From: Tubiluchus corallicola
Lineage: Eukaryota; Priapulida; Priapulimorpha; Priapulimorphida; Tubiluchidae
DNA: 64,000 nt
Direction of reading: 5' to 3'
Assembly: GCA_030141605.1 (NCBI GenBank)
Contig: JAQGDQ010000004.1
Coordinates: forward strand, 186,001 to 250,000
In this document: positions 1-12,320 of the stretch, one piece after another
Layout: every line of letters starts with the position of its first letter
Numbering within the stretch: position 1 is the first letter of the stretch
Program-made: the position numbers and the translations under genes
Notes under the pieces: generated by a model
What the model saw: only the letters and a program-made list of their open reading frames with translations
Told to the model about the DNA's origin: nothing
Database searches by the model: none

Positions 1-90
1 ACTTAGATGAACAAGCTGATTATGCAAAACATTAATGAAATGTACAAAAATGTTTTAAAATTCTTAAGTAGGAGAATGGTGAAAAATTAC

Positions 91-3000
91 CTTCCTAATG
101 ACATAAGAAGGTTCCAATACACCAATTGTCTTTATGTATTGTGTGATGGCACCTTCATGGTCACCTTTACTGTAAATGAAACAATTTAACACAAGAAAAT
201 TATAACAAATTTTCATATAGTTTTAAATTCTTTTAATATATTTTAACACCTAAAAACAACTTGTACTTAAAAGAACATCTGCAACAGCTGCATATTAACA
301 TGATAGTAATAGTAAGTATTAAATTATACAGATAATCAAGATAGAACAACTCACTCACTCAAATACATGTATGTAATAAGTAAATTCATACCCATACAAG
401 TGATCACCATATTGACGGAAAATATCTACTAAACCATGCTCATCATACTCCTGACTCTTAGCCAAACTGAAAAACACAATTATATATATGTAAGGTATTA
501 GGTCTTAAAATACTAATTATTATAACATACGATCTAGCTTTTATAAGGATAGTTTTTAATGCGATATAAGCTCCTTTGATCATAGACAAGTAATCATACA
601 CATTTTTTTAGATAAATCATAGCATACTGCAGTTCACGCAAACCATCACACAAGTACAATGTATTTATAGGTAATGCAATTTGTAGAATATGGCAATGTT
701 AACTGTAAAAAGCCAAAAGGTAGAGAAGCATAGCACACTGTAAAGAAAGTTTTTAAATGATTAAATAAACATGTTGTGCAATTAAAAATAACTATTCAAA
801 ACCAACAAAGTCATTAATTGAAATGCAACTGTGCCATTTCAATACACTGAGTGAAATGAAACAACTAGTATTCACTATAGTAGAATTAAAGAATGTGGAC
901 AAAAGTGTTGAACATAATAAAAATTTATGTAGACAACAAATTACTTACATTTATGGCATTCAATATAAAAATTTTGGAGTTATTTATATTATAAAAAAAT
1001 TCCCTAGAAGTTATTGATGGCTTCGGTTATTTTATATTCACTCAGTCATGCACACATGACACAGCATACAGTTTTTTCTCTTTGTATCAAAATGTGCTGA
1101 CCCCTTTTAAAACTATGTTTTCATCTCACCATAGAGAAAACCAATAATTTATAACAAATAAAAATTTGTTATTGGCTGGCTAGTTCAAAATAGAATGCTG
1201 CTGATCAAAGAAAAAACTGGGTTTGTCACAATATCTCAATTTTTCTAATACAGGATAGTTATTATTAACCAGACCGCCTGAAATACGTGATAAAAAGTAA
1301 TAATTGCTGAAACTTCAAATTATAATGTAAACATACCTTATAGCTAATACGTAAAGATTCTTCTTGAAAAGCATGTCGAGTTTTGTCTGAGTGTCTTTCT
1401 CTTGCAGAAGAAATAGCTGGGTGAAAGTACACAAAATATTCTATATGAAATTCGATGAGCAACTGCCCTTTACAACAACATTTATGCACATACATTGCTA
1501 CTGGTTTCTTTGCAGACTACATATTCAGACTTTCTTAATAAACTGCTCAAAGTAGCATTTACAAATTATATTTCTTACAGCTTATTAATTGAATATTTTT
1601 TTGCTAATAAAATCAATTCTCATACTATGAATAGCCTGGATTACTCGGTGTCAAACTCGGTGTCTTTGGTTCGAATCGTGGTTTCTTAGGTCCTATTTAA
1701 CAAATAGGAAGCAAAAGTTTCTTTACAAGGCAGTACATCATCTTGCTCCAATCTAGAGTTTGGTTCCCCTGGGATCAATGTTGGGCCGATTTTATAGAAT
1801 ATTTATATTGCACACCTCAGTGATATTATATCAAAAATAACATCGATTTTCACCTATATACTGATGACAGTACTTACCTCCTAAACCTACAGTGTCTCAT
1901 TCTCAAAAAAGAGTAGTAGACACTACTGTATATCTGATATTAGAATTTGAATGAATGCTAACATGTTGAAACTAAATAATACAAAAACTGAATGTCTAGT
2001 CATAGGTTGGAATTCACAGTTAAATTTTATTATTCTTGATGACATATGAGCTAATGAACAATTGATAGCTCCTAGTCAGGCCACAGAGAACCGGGGTGTA
2101 ATTCAATGTTTGCAAAATTGCATTTTACCATTTACATAACCTTTGTCATATTAGAAAGTATTTAACTAGATCATCTGTTGAAATACTTGCATACACATTT
2201 ATATCACTCAGGCTTGATTGTTATAATAGCTCTCTAGTTGTATTACCTGATTATCAAATTATTAAATTACAACTAGTACAACATTCTGCAGCTTAACTTA
2301 TTACTGACACCAAAAAATTTGATTATATAATGCCTGGTTTAATTAATCTTCACTGGTTTCCTATTAAACAGAAAATAATATATCAATTTTATTACTGACT
2401 TTCAAGCTCTCGATAAACAAGTTCTTGTCTATATGTAACTAATTTGTCGCCTTCAACAAACTATAACCTTAACTACATAATTAACTACATTCCAACTAGA
2501 TCTTTGATATCACCAAATTCCGTGTTATTGAATACACCTAAATCTTGTCTGGTTTCTGCCGGGGGCAGGGCTTTTTTGGTTGTAGCTCCAAAATTATGCA
2601 ATAAGCTGCCACTGTAACTACGTGTTACTGACAACATTAATATTTTTAAACAAAGTCTTTTTGATTGGTTATTACCTTATAATGAATTTGTATCTGTTTG
2701 CGTTTGAGATTTTATTGTTTAGATAGTAGGTCTTATACACATATTTCTTGTAATGCACTTAGAAAGTTTTATTGTAAAAAAGTAATATAAATAAATTTTG
2801 TTTTTCATTTTTCTTTTGAACGCTGATAATTATAATATGGTCAATGAAAAATGGACACAACATCTAACGGAAGTTTAACATTGTATCTGTATTAGCCAAG
2901 TAATTAACTTAAAAGCAGGATTGTGTAAAAAGCCTAATTACAAAACAAACATGCTTACTTTCTGATCACCGGCTAAAATGTATAATGATCCCCATTCAGA

Positions 3001-6000
3001 AACTACATCAATCACCGAGGGAAAAGGAGCAGAGTATGCTAAAAATACATAATTATATTTTATAAACTTATTTCTTATTCCGTTTTTATATAGCTACTTT
3101 AACATTTATGTGCCGTGTTGAAAGACTTACATTTATGCAATTACAGAAAATAGTTATTTTATTTTTATTCTGATTTTATATAATAAACTATAATAAAAAG
3201 TACAAAAATGATAAAATAAATTGTTACAGAAAAATAGAATTACTCACCAATAAATTTGTTCTTGATATCATAAATTGTAACGATATTCATCTCCCTCGAA
3301 TGTCCATCTCTAAAATAAATATATGTTCATTCAGTTTAAAAATATTGCAAATTATATGCATAATGTCTTTAAACAAAGAAGATGTGATAAAACAAACGGA
3401 CTTCAAACAAAATTTTGTGTTACTGAATAGTGTACAATAGTCTATAAAAAACAACAAGTATAGTAGCACTGCTTAAGATAGAAAAACAACACTTTTTGCG
3501 TGCAGCAAACATTCAAGGAACTAAACCAATTTAACAGTGAGAAAGACATTTTATTGTCTAGGTTTGCTCATAAAAACTAGGACATTAGTCCAATCCATAT
3601 CTGTAAAGTAGTCTAAGCTGCACTAGCATTATCATTTTAATGCTTTCAAAACTAATGCAAATGATAATGCTTACAAGGTAGAAACTTTGGAAGCAACTTT
3701 TGTTTCTTTGGATACCATGATCAAATAACCTCGAAACCAGTGAAGCTGCACTTTTTCGCCATCAAATGCCAAACATGCACCTCTACCCTCAGGTTGGTAA
3801 AAATAAACTGCCTGTAATTAAGCATACGTCATGATAATGGCAACTATAACAGTTGTATAGTGGTATAGTATATACTGTAATGACCACTATGCCATATACA
3901 GCATAACAGGAACTGTTTAAATGTACATTTGAATAATTACACTAACTTGATAGAATTTGACATGATATTATTTACACCTCAGAGAAGACAAAAAGAATGC
4001 ATGTATATGAAATATTACCATAAAGCATTAATAGTAACAGGAACTGCAACTGGTTTTTGACATATAATCCACTTCGAACTTAAAATTAATTCTTAACACA
4101 GCAAAATCTGTAGCTACACATTTTGAAATCAGTCTTAAAACTCAATTTACTTTTGACAGTTTTCCAAAAAAAATGTTGAAAGATAAAACACATTATACAT
4201 CATTCAGTGCAATTACGTCTCTAAAGCAAAAAAAAACAATGACCTAATCGGTTATCATAGTCAAAGTCACTTAATCATCAGTAATTACACATCACTCACA
4301 GGCAACAAAACATGCCTCACTGTAAAATGATATCTAAGCAAATAATAATAATAATATAGTCTTACATCAGGTCTACCAATGATGAACTGGTAATCCTGAG
4401 AGTCATCACTCATTGTAGAACATTTCAAGTTGCAACCGTGGTGGTCTAGAGTTTGCTGAAAGTAAAATAAGAGTTTTCTTAAAACCACTTACTTAATATT
4501 ATTATTTAATTTTAAAAGTTTAATTATAGTCTAAGTCACATCGTCATATATGAAGTAAAAATGTAAAGTAACTACAAAAATTTTCACAAAATGGCTAGTA
4601 CATGTAGTTTGCCAAAAACTAAATTCAAAAATAAGAAGAAAGAATGAATAAAATAACAAAAAGTAAACAATAAACAAAGTTATCAAAACATGACTATGTT
4701 ATTAGCCTAATTTTACTTTAAGTACTAGTTTACAGTAAGTTAAGACTAAGCAAACCAATAACAGTAAAACTGTGTTTGCTTTCATTCATTGTTATATGTT
4801 TTTGTTGGACAATTATAAAGTTCGTCCCAAAAAACACTTGTGATGTATTAAGCTGATAACTTTTTTGCAGTGCGTTTGATTTACACCCCTACACCCCTAT
4901 GCCTCTACTAGAAGCCATTAAACACTGTAATGAAGCAAAGCTGTCCAGTAAGATAAATCTACTAAACACCTCAAGTGGGGGGGGGGGGGTATGTTATGGC
5001 ATGGTGGCAGTACATTAGACAACTACTAGACTGAATGTATCTTAAGGATACAATACCATGACAACAAACCAGTGGTGGCTTATAGGTAAAATTAGTGGGG
5101 GTGCTGCTTCAGAAAATTTTTAGCCATTGCTTTAATATTGTATAAAATGAAACAAATATGTAAAACAAAAATTTACACATAAACTCCGAAAAATCCTAAA
5201 CAAAAAACCTACCTTACACTTACGTAAAAGGGTCAGCACTGCGTGACAGTGCTCTCCCTCTACTTAGCGTGCAGCTTCTTATCTCAGACGGCCGCACGCG
5301 CACAACAGCCAAACACCGAGTCTTTGTAACTGTGATGCGCACAGTTCCATACAAGGATTTTTGAAATTTTTTCATGAACTAGGACATGGCTACTGAGATT
5401 AAGCTTAAGAATTATATAATGTACAAGTATAAAGGAAGAATTAAAGAAGAAAGACTCAATATTGAGTAAAAATAGGGGGTGCTGCAGTTCCGCAGTGCCT
5501 ATACACGAGCCTCCGTGTATAGGCACTGCAACAAACTCACCAGCATTCCTAAAGGTAAGCTTGCATTTATTCATCAGGCTGCTTGGTCAAATTAATCAGA
5601 TAACCTGATATTTCACAAGAGACAAAAACAACGTGGATAATTCATTACGATATCACACACCCTAGCTTCTTTATCCTTTCCAGTTACATTGTATGATAAT
5701 ACCGTGTCCATCGTAGCCACATAGAGTATAATGTTTTTACCCAGTTGTCGAAAGGCCAGACCAGTAACAGGATGTGGAGACTGATGTAAAATTTTTTGTT
5801 TAGTATGCCTGCAAAGAAAAATACACATCTATTTATATTTTAGTAGCAACAAAATATGAAAAATTGAAAAAAGAATTTTGACAAAATGTTTGTTTAGACC
5901 CAGTTTGTCCAAAAACAAAAATTCACACTGCTTCTTTTGTCAAAAACAGTTCTGCATTAACATATAAATTTGGCAGAATACAAGTTATTGACGAAAAACA

Positions 6001-9000
6001 TTATACCTGTCTCTCGTCACATCACCCTTGAACAAAACCACGCTACCATCTGCAAAACCCACAGCCATCATATTAAGATTTTCTGCAACGACAAGACAGG
6101 ATACCTGAAATACGAAGAATTGTTTTATTTTACACCTTGCTTTATTTTTACCTCAAGCCCACCAAATGCTCTAAAATCAGTATTCTGAAACACGAACAGC
6201 ATTTCATTTTAATGTATAAAGGATTCTTCATATAAACATTACCAGTTTATGAATTCTCACTAAAATTAGCTGTGCTTTACAGCAAAACACCACTAGCCTT
6301 AAACCTAATTAAAGCTATTTTTTTTAAAAAAAAGACCATATTTATTTGTGAAACCAATTCTGACTGTTCTTTAGTGCAATTAATTTCCAAAAAACAAACT
6401 AAAGAAAGTGTATTATAAAAAATAGATAAATCACTTTACGAGACAGATAAGTTGAGGTAGAACAAATAATTCTTACTGGGGTAGGCTTATTGCCTGGAAT
6501 GGCTCGTTCAATTCTGGTGCACATAGGATTCCCCATTCTGTCTAGCTGTAAAACAAAGAATGCAAGAATCAACATTATGATAGTAGAGAATTTACATCAC
6601 ACATTTCTCAAGTTCATGACAAAATCCACGACTTAACATAAAAAAACAACAGGGCACATGATCAATCAAAGGTAACTTGGCAGAGCTCAGAGGGTGATCA
6701 ACTATTCATTATAATTTCTGCCTTGAAGTAATTAAGAATTTAGCAAGTTTCTCACAGGCTGGGAAATAGCTCTGAGAATAGGTGCAAAATCAGCATACCT
6801 AGTTTTATGATATACCTAGGTTTGTAAACTAAATAGATAATTGACACAGATACATAAATAGACAGAAATTGAACAAAATGAGTAGGATAGGAATTCAAGT
6901 ATGAAACATATAAACATACTTGTATTTATTACATACACATACTTACTTTATCTAAATTCCAAACTTTGACCCGTGGATTAATACCAACCTCATCTTCCTG
7001 AAATACAGATCACAGTTTCAAGCTAAAAAAATATTTCATCTAAAAAATTTAAATTTCACCTATAGTAAAAAAATGAATAAATGCATGCATAACATTTAAC
7101 TTGCTTCCAAGGCACTCTGAGTAAATTTTTTTTTGTTAATCGAACAGGCTCTCATTTATTTATTCTACAATTGCAGCTTACAGAGTATTTACTATTTAGC
7201 AGCCGTTATACTAAAATTTGTGCAGTCTATGATTTAGTTTTTATGTGACAGAAGCCTTATGAATTATCAACAGATAATCAGTAAACAATATTAATTACAA
7301 TAATTGCTGTTACTCACCCCAATAGAAATAAGAATATTATGCTGCTTCATCTGAAAGAGATGTGTAGTTCGCAGCACATATGCTTTTAGGCTGTGAACAT
7401 TAAACTGTCTGTCAACAAAATGAACGTTTCCATTAAAGTCTCCAAAAATCATCTGTCCACGTCCACTTGTACAGCAAGAGATTTCATAATCCTGTAAAAG
7501 AAGAAAAAAATCAGAAAAACACCAAAAAATGCTGATAGTCGAACCGGATAAGCCAAGCATATCTATCTATTCAAATTTACTTTAATTTGTTGAAGAACTT
7601 GCGAAACAAAATATATTCTTTCAGTTTGTTTCAGAAATACAGAATTATAGTAAAGCAATGCTAATTTTGGTGAGTCCACCCAGCCTTTACATTAACCTAG
7701 CCAGAAAACCAAGACATAATTGAAAAAACTCGGACCAGTTAGACTGCTGCATCAGTATTAATGGCTTTCAATAACTATATCCATGGCTTCATTGGCATGC
7801 TGCTTTAGTCTTATCTTGCCATGTTCAACTAAAAATGTACAAAAATTCTAGTCATGGAGCCGTGCTTCAAATCAATTGTTGATTTCTGCTGTTTTAGGGC
7901 ATGAACAGCAGAATGGTAAAAATGTAGTTGTTACACAAAAGCATAATGTAACTTATGCAAATCATTGAATGTGGACTAAAAAGGTTCTCTTTGCTGTAAC
8001 CTCACGTGAACTACAGATTGCATTTCAGCCTGCTATCCTTCAAACAGCTCACCCTTGAAAATAAGAACCTGTTCTCAATAAAGTTAAAATTATGCAGATG
8101 TCGACATTACTAAAAGTAGGTGATAAGCGCAAAGGACAAGAAGTTGAATGGTGCACTGCTAATATACATAACTATAATTATACTGGCAGAGGTGCATAAA
8201 AAGAAACCTCGATTGACAGGCTAAGTGCAAAACACATAAAACAAATAATAACGATCATTGAAAACTAGTGATATGGTAAAAACTCACCTTCAGATAATCA
8301 AAAGGCTGTTCAGAATCCGGAATTTTCACAAGTTCTTTGTCAAAAAAGTTAAATCGTCTCCACTGTAAATGAAGTGTATATTTTCATTTTACTTCCAGGG
8401 TACACGCAAGGTGCTAAAGTAATCACTGCTTAAACTTATTGTTTCAGAAATTCAGATTGCTGGTGGCAACCACACATTCGTTTACATGGAATGACACATT
8501 TATTAGAATTGTAGGTTAATACTACTTTGAGTGCCTCTCTTTGCAGGTTATTGGGCTAGACTCAAAAGTTAAGTTTGTAAGTACTTTTTGTAGAATTTGC
8601 ATTGATCAGAGGGTTATCAAATGTCCTGTTTTTTCACAGGTTGTCTCTTTCTTAGTCCATTACCCAGGTTTGCTCAAAAGCTTTTCACAAATAAAAATAG
8701 TGTAATATAAACCAAAGACATGTTTCTCAGCTTCCTCAATGTTGATGTCATCAAGTGTGGATGCATTGTGTATCGAAGGAATGATTTGCTGTTCAGTTGC
8801 CTTTTAGTGTGATTTGGTGAAACATCTACCAGAGCATATAACATTAAATTATCATTATTAGTCTTACTCATATCTACGTGCACTTAGTCTGATTAATTAA
8901 ATCTTGTTGAATGTAGTGAGTACCCTAGGATGTTGGTGCTTATGACAGGGCCTTTCCTGACGACCTAGCTGATTTGTCCCTTTTTTTTTGATTCAGCACA

Positions 9001-10098
9001 TTTGATAACCCAGCAGACTCAATGCTAAAATTAATTGAGAATTATTTCTTTAATCACATTTAAAACAAGATTGTGAATAAGTTATCTAAATTTAACAGTG
9101 TTGCTGCTCATATATGCCCAAGAAAGATAACTAATAATTATGATAATTACGAACAGTGCACTCAACCCTGCCCTGCTCCTAGAATATATAAACAATTTGC
9201 CTGATAGAAGAAATGCCACGGTATGCATGTTTGCCGATGACACAAAAATGTTCAGTCATGTCAATTAGGAAACTGATTGTGATCTGCTGCAGAGCAAAGT
9301 CAATAAAATGTGGAGTTCAGCAAGGTGATCTATGACATCAGTCTTTCTTTCTTGATATTTGTTGAGAAAGTTAAACTTCCTAAACTGGTTGTGAATGCTA
9401 AAGATGATTTAAGCCTTGGAGGATTATGTTTTGCAGATTATGTTATTTTACTAGCAAATAGCACTTGGGAAGAATATGAATTTTTAAGAGTCATTAAAAA
9501 AGTATATAGGAACTATATTAAGAGTAGAGCAAAAAGATGGTTGGAAAGAGAATTTGCCAGATATTACAAGAAATATAAGAGCTATGAAGTATGCAGCAGT
9601 GAGATCTAATACAAGAAGAAAATTGGTCATATTGGTTGGAAACCTGTTATTGTACAAGCATGAAGAAATGAAATGTTATAAAAGGATGCAGAGGGAATTT
9701 AGCAATTTAAAGAAAATTGATAGTGGTCAGAGGGAAATTTGGTTGATCAAGTTTTGAAGCAGGCAAAAAGCAAGAGCCAAAAGAAAGATTGAAGTATTGT
9801 ATTATGAGTGATGAAAGAATTTTAAAAAAAATGATGCCTATTGATCCAGACAATGTTACGTGATTAGATGTGCTCACATGATTCGTCGGCTAATGGTACA
9901 TTAACTTTTGAAACTTTGTAATGCATTAGGCACCCATGCAAATTTACATTTCGGGGAGATGAAGATCTGTCTTAGATTCTTGCCACATGTACTGTGCTAA
10001 ATTTCATGAACATGGAATGATTTTTAAGGTGGAATACAAGCTTCGAGTGCTTCGCCTACTGAGATTGGACATTAAAAACATACCTGCAGAAATGCCAT
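91..10098 (-). CDS. VPS11: VPS11, N-terminal portion (partial, runs off left edge)
   Basis: VPS11 is a core subunit of the HOPS and CORVET complexes, which tether membranes at endosomes and lysosomes/vacuoles. Fourteen coding exons, all phase-consistent, give 411 codons: 10084-10098, 8288-8362, 7318-7491, 6947-6997, 6477-6545, 6007-6104, 5661-5808, 4366-4455, 3675-3811, 3248-3309, 2959-3038, 1337-1416, 392-466 and 91-169. The start is a 15-nt exon encoding MAFLQ, followed by a GT donor, which joins in frame to WRRFNFFDKELVK, the family's characteristic N-terminus. Later exons carry SGRGQMIFGDFNGNVHFVD, HPVTGLAFRQLGK and QEKDTQTKLDMLFKKNL, then QYGDHLYGKGDHEGAITQYI, the start of the alpha-solenoid. 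The part seen is therefore the N-terminal beta-propeller plus the first helical repeats; the remaining solenoid and RING domain lie outside the window. The last visible donor is just below position 91. No frameshift or stop was seen. The assignment rests on recalled similarity to animal VPS11. Confidence 0.95.
1740..2790 (+). mobile_element. Degenerate CR1-like LINE, reverse transcriptase C-terminal part
   Basis: The fragment sits in the VPS11 intron between the exons at 1337-1416 and 2959-3038, on the opposite strand. Broken frames match the usual order of a CR1/Jockey-type polymerase. A decayed 'GxPxGSxLGP' block lies near 1765-1795 and a YADD-like core near 1850-1870. RLDYCNSLL-like and LPDYQIIKLQLVQHSAARLI-like blocks fall near 2210-2300, INLHWFPIKQK-like near 2340-2370, and a GGRAFLVVAPKLCNKLPL-like block near 2560-2610. 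Several stops and frame changes show it is dead. The endonuclease half was not seen, consistent with 5' truncation. Confidence 0.75.
4977..4989. repeat. Poly(G) tract, 13 nt
   Basis: An uninterrupted run of 13 G residues on the plus strand in a VPS11 intron. It is isolated in otherwise AT-rich sequence, so assembly length error is possible here. Confidence 0.9.
5070..5528. mobile_element. Non-autonomous hAT-type element with 8-bp target-site duplication
   Basis: The 459-bp element starts CAGTGGTGGCTTATAGG and ends CGTGTATAGGCACTG. It is flanked on both sides by the identical 8-mer CAACAAAC (5062-5069 and 5529-5536), the duplication length typical of hAT transposons. The right end holds a perfect 16-bp hairpin (5492-5507 pairing with 5514-5529, six-base loop); the last base of the right arm lies in the duplication. 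The phrase GGGGGTGCTGC occurs near both ends in the same orientation. No transposase reading frame was found. It lies inside a VPS11 intron and interrupts no exon. The exact duplication suggests a fairly recent insertion. Confidence 0.78.
9150..9305 (+). mobile_element. CR1-like reverse transcriptase fragment
   Basis: A frame through this stretch reads YINNLPDRRNATVCMFADDT, then an MFSH block, a stop, and ETDCDLLQSKVNK. This is the catalytic FADD region of a CR1/Jockey-type LINE polymerase followed by the usual 'TDC..LQ..LN' block. It lies in VPS11 intron 1 on the opposite strand to the gene. Only about 50 residues survive, and it stops being recognisable near 9305, where a different polymerase relic begins. 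Confidence 0.6.
9302..9757 (+). mobile_element. Second, distinct reverse transcriptase relic
   Basis: Starting at the end of the CR1-like piece, a frame resembles 'CGVQQGDL...LIFVEKV', then LGGLCFADYVILLANSTWEE and LRVIKKVYRNYIKSRAKRW. This is the order of a GVxQGD...GGLxFADDxxLLA polymerase, with the second catalytic Asp changed to Tyr. The style differs from the upstream CR1-like block, so this looks like a second element abutting or nested in the first. Frame breaks near 9330 and 9550 show it is non-functional. Confidence 0.5.
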
Positions 10099-10683
10099 AA
10101 TTCAACAAAAAAGTATGTAAAAAGCTGGAACTGATTTCTGCGTAATAAACAGAGAACGGACTAGCTGGAAAGACAAGATATGCTACGAGAAAACTTGCAA
10201 ATTTGACAAAATCGATATTATTTGACAAAAACAAACTAAAACATCTGTGCAACCAAGCACATTGTGTATTTGCCAACGTAGTTCGACAAATATTGAAAAA
10301 GTAATAGCAAAATTCTAGAAATTTGTTTAAGCTACCTTTTCAACGTTTATTTTTTGCGAAATTGCTCGCGCCGCCTCGCGGTGTCCGAGTACATTCTAAC
10401 TACGTTTTTTCTTTTGTGCATCTTTAAAAATACATACTACGAGACATGATAAACCCGGCACGTTTGCTCTCTCATATTTGGCGTTATTGGTTTGGAAGGT
10501 GAATAATATTTTACTAATAGAGTACTACTAATTTTTCAATTAAAGCAACTGCTAAGCTTGCATTCACTATTCATAATATTTGTTATCATGGGTTACCATG
10601 ACGACGGATCGAAACAAGTACAATGACAATGCAGCGGCCTTTAACTTGTCTTAATCACAGACTTGTTAACTTTTTGCGTAAAA
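10099..10683. promoter_or_regulatory. Probable divergent promoter between VPS11 and the coiled-coil gene
   Basis: The gap lies between the VPS11 start codon (minus, 10098) and the candidate first codon of the plus-strand gene (10684). It contains a locally GC-richer patch near 10365-10395 with CpGs, unlike the surrounding AT-rich DNA. No TATA box or initiator was identified with confidence. The call is by position and depends on the tentative first exon at 10684. Confidence 0.35.
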
Positions 10684-10740
10684 ATGAGTGTGACATTTAA
10701 GAAGGGTCCGGAAAAAAATAAGATCCTGGTGCACTCTCCT
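10684..10740 (+). CDS. Candidate first exon of the coiled-coil gene
   Basis: An ATG opens 19 codons, MSVTFKKGPEKNKILVHSP, immediately followed by GTAGGG, a possible donor. It lies 586 bp head-to-head from the VPS11 start. The next confirmed exon (15818) begins GSPNTPQS in a phase that needs one base from upstream, whereas this donor is phase 0. Either a small exon is missing between them, a different donor is used, or this is not the true start. The sequence looks coding and the position suits a first exon, but the join is unproven. Confidence 0.3.
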
Positions 10741-10774
10741 GTAGGGTCCTAGATGACTAGGTCATCCCCACCCC

Positions 10775-12320
10775 AAGAAATGTCGGCAGTCTTTTACAAT
10801 TCAGGTCCCACTCGATTTTCGCTGAGCGATTGCCGATTTCAATATGATCGTTTAGCGCAATATGACGATCTGCGCTGTGCATACCGATACGATGATTGAT
10901 CAGCCCCTGAGTTTCACTTATGGCAGAATAAGTCCATTAAGTTACCATTTCTTTTGATAAAAAACAAAAAAAATGAGATTTGACCCAATTTTTGATGCAC
11001 TCGATCGTATAAAATGTATTTTAACTTGAATAAATAATTAAATTACTACAAGCAGTGTTAAGCATTTTTGTTTCTAGAAGTGTGTTCATGCTGAAATACC
11101 TAAGTGATTTTTCATAATAATAATTATTATTATTCGGCATTATTATTAATAACTAAGCGTGCCACAGTTACATTTTAATTTCCACAGTCGTCATGTTGAT
11201 AAACATTTCATTTACATATCTTGGAACTCTTCATACCTAATTTTTGGTGTTATGCTCCCGGACGATTTTTTTAGCCTCTCGCGTTGTCTGGCACAGCAAG
11301 TTGTTTACATTAAATTTTAGTCGAGGAGTGGACTGAACGTACACATAACAAGTAAATTTACATTGACAGACGCGACGGAAAAAAGTTAAAACGCAAATCT
11401 TTCCTGTTAAATTTTAGTCAGAGTTGGGCTGCGTACAAGTTAAAATAACCATATAGCAAATTAGTTTAGGTTAACAAAAATAATGGGAAAATGTGTAAAC
11501 TTTTGAGTGGATGCTATAATATTTTTATTTTGCTGCTCAGTCCAGTGGTAACAACAATTAATCCTTTGTTGAAACAAAGTTTGTTGGAGTGACCAGTGGG
11601 CAGCATATGGTGTCCCTGGTGTATCTGGAATTTCACAGGTACCGCAGAATTATGCACACAGGACAGTCAATCATAAAAACAACTTCGTTGACCCGAGGAC
11701 TGGCACACACAAAAACAACGGTGAGTGCATGTGGAAAAATTGCCAATCAAAAATGAAGGCAATGCATGGATGTGCATCCTCCACACTCTCATCGCACCTC
11801 GACGAGTTTATGCGGCGGCAACTCCACAAACGAGAAGCAATGGAATGTATTTTACTTTATATGGTAGAGTGTTTTCCAGTAGAATAAACAGATACAACTT
11901 GCGTTTTTACCAAACCAGCCTTTTTCAGGGCTAGGTCCTAATAGGGCCAACAAGCATTTCCAAAAGAAAATTGTGATCTGTTATACAGTAATAGTAATAT
12001 AAAAACCACTGAAAAATGTCATTTAAGCCAACAATTTATTTAGTCAGTAAATTAAATAACTAATGAAGTCATTTTCAGCATTTTTACTGTTTCAGCATTA
12101 TCCTAATTGTTAAATAAATAATAATGTCTCTTTTTACAGTATTTTATGCACAAAGTCACAAAAGTTCCAGGCATAGAAACACTGACTGCTCGCTGATGGT
12201 CCGCTAGCAATCGTGAGAGCAACACAGATTGTCATATTGCGCTAGGCAATCATATCGATTTGGTTATCACTCGGCAAACATCAAGCGGGACCTGAATTGT
12301 AAAAGAGTGCCGAAATGTCT
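10775..12320. mobile_element. IS1595/Merlin-like DNA transposon relic with long inverted repeats
   Basis: Two arms of about 145 bp, 10775-10918 and 12174-12320, are imperfect reverse complements. Shared stretches include ACAATTCAGGTCCC against GGGACCTGAATTGT, and GCGCAATATGACGATC against GATTGTCATATTGCGC. They enclose a decayed transposase (11582-11887). Outer ends and target duplications were not resolved. The element probably lies in the first intron of the coiled-coil gene, close to the shared promoter. Confidence 0.7.
11582..11887 (+). pseudogene. IS1595/ISXO2-type transposase remnant
   Basis: An open frame of about 100 codons ending at TAA 11885-11887 reads SDQWAAYG, then TVNHKNNFVDPRTGTH, then a Glu in GECMWKNCQSKMK, then SSHLDEFMRR. 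This matches the C-terminal half of the DDE nuclease fold of IS1595/ISXO2 transposases, the family that includes eukaryotic Merlin. The pattern is SDxWxAY (catalytic Asp), VNHSxNFVDPxTGAHT and a downstream catalytic Glu. The first catalytic Asp and the N-terminal zinc-binding part were not found between 10920 and 11580. It is therefore a fragment inside an otherwise recognisable inverted-repeat element. Confidence 0.72.

Noticed and set aside
1640-1690. tRNA-like GGTTCGAATCG block
   Set aside because: Isolated B-box match without cloverleaf support.
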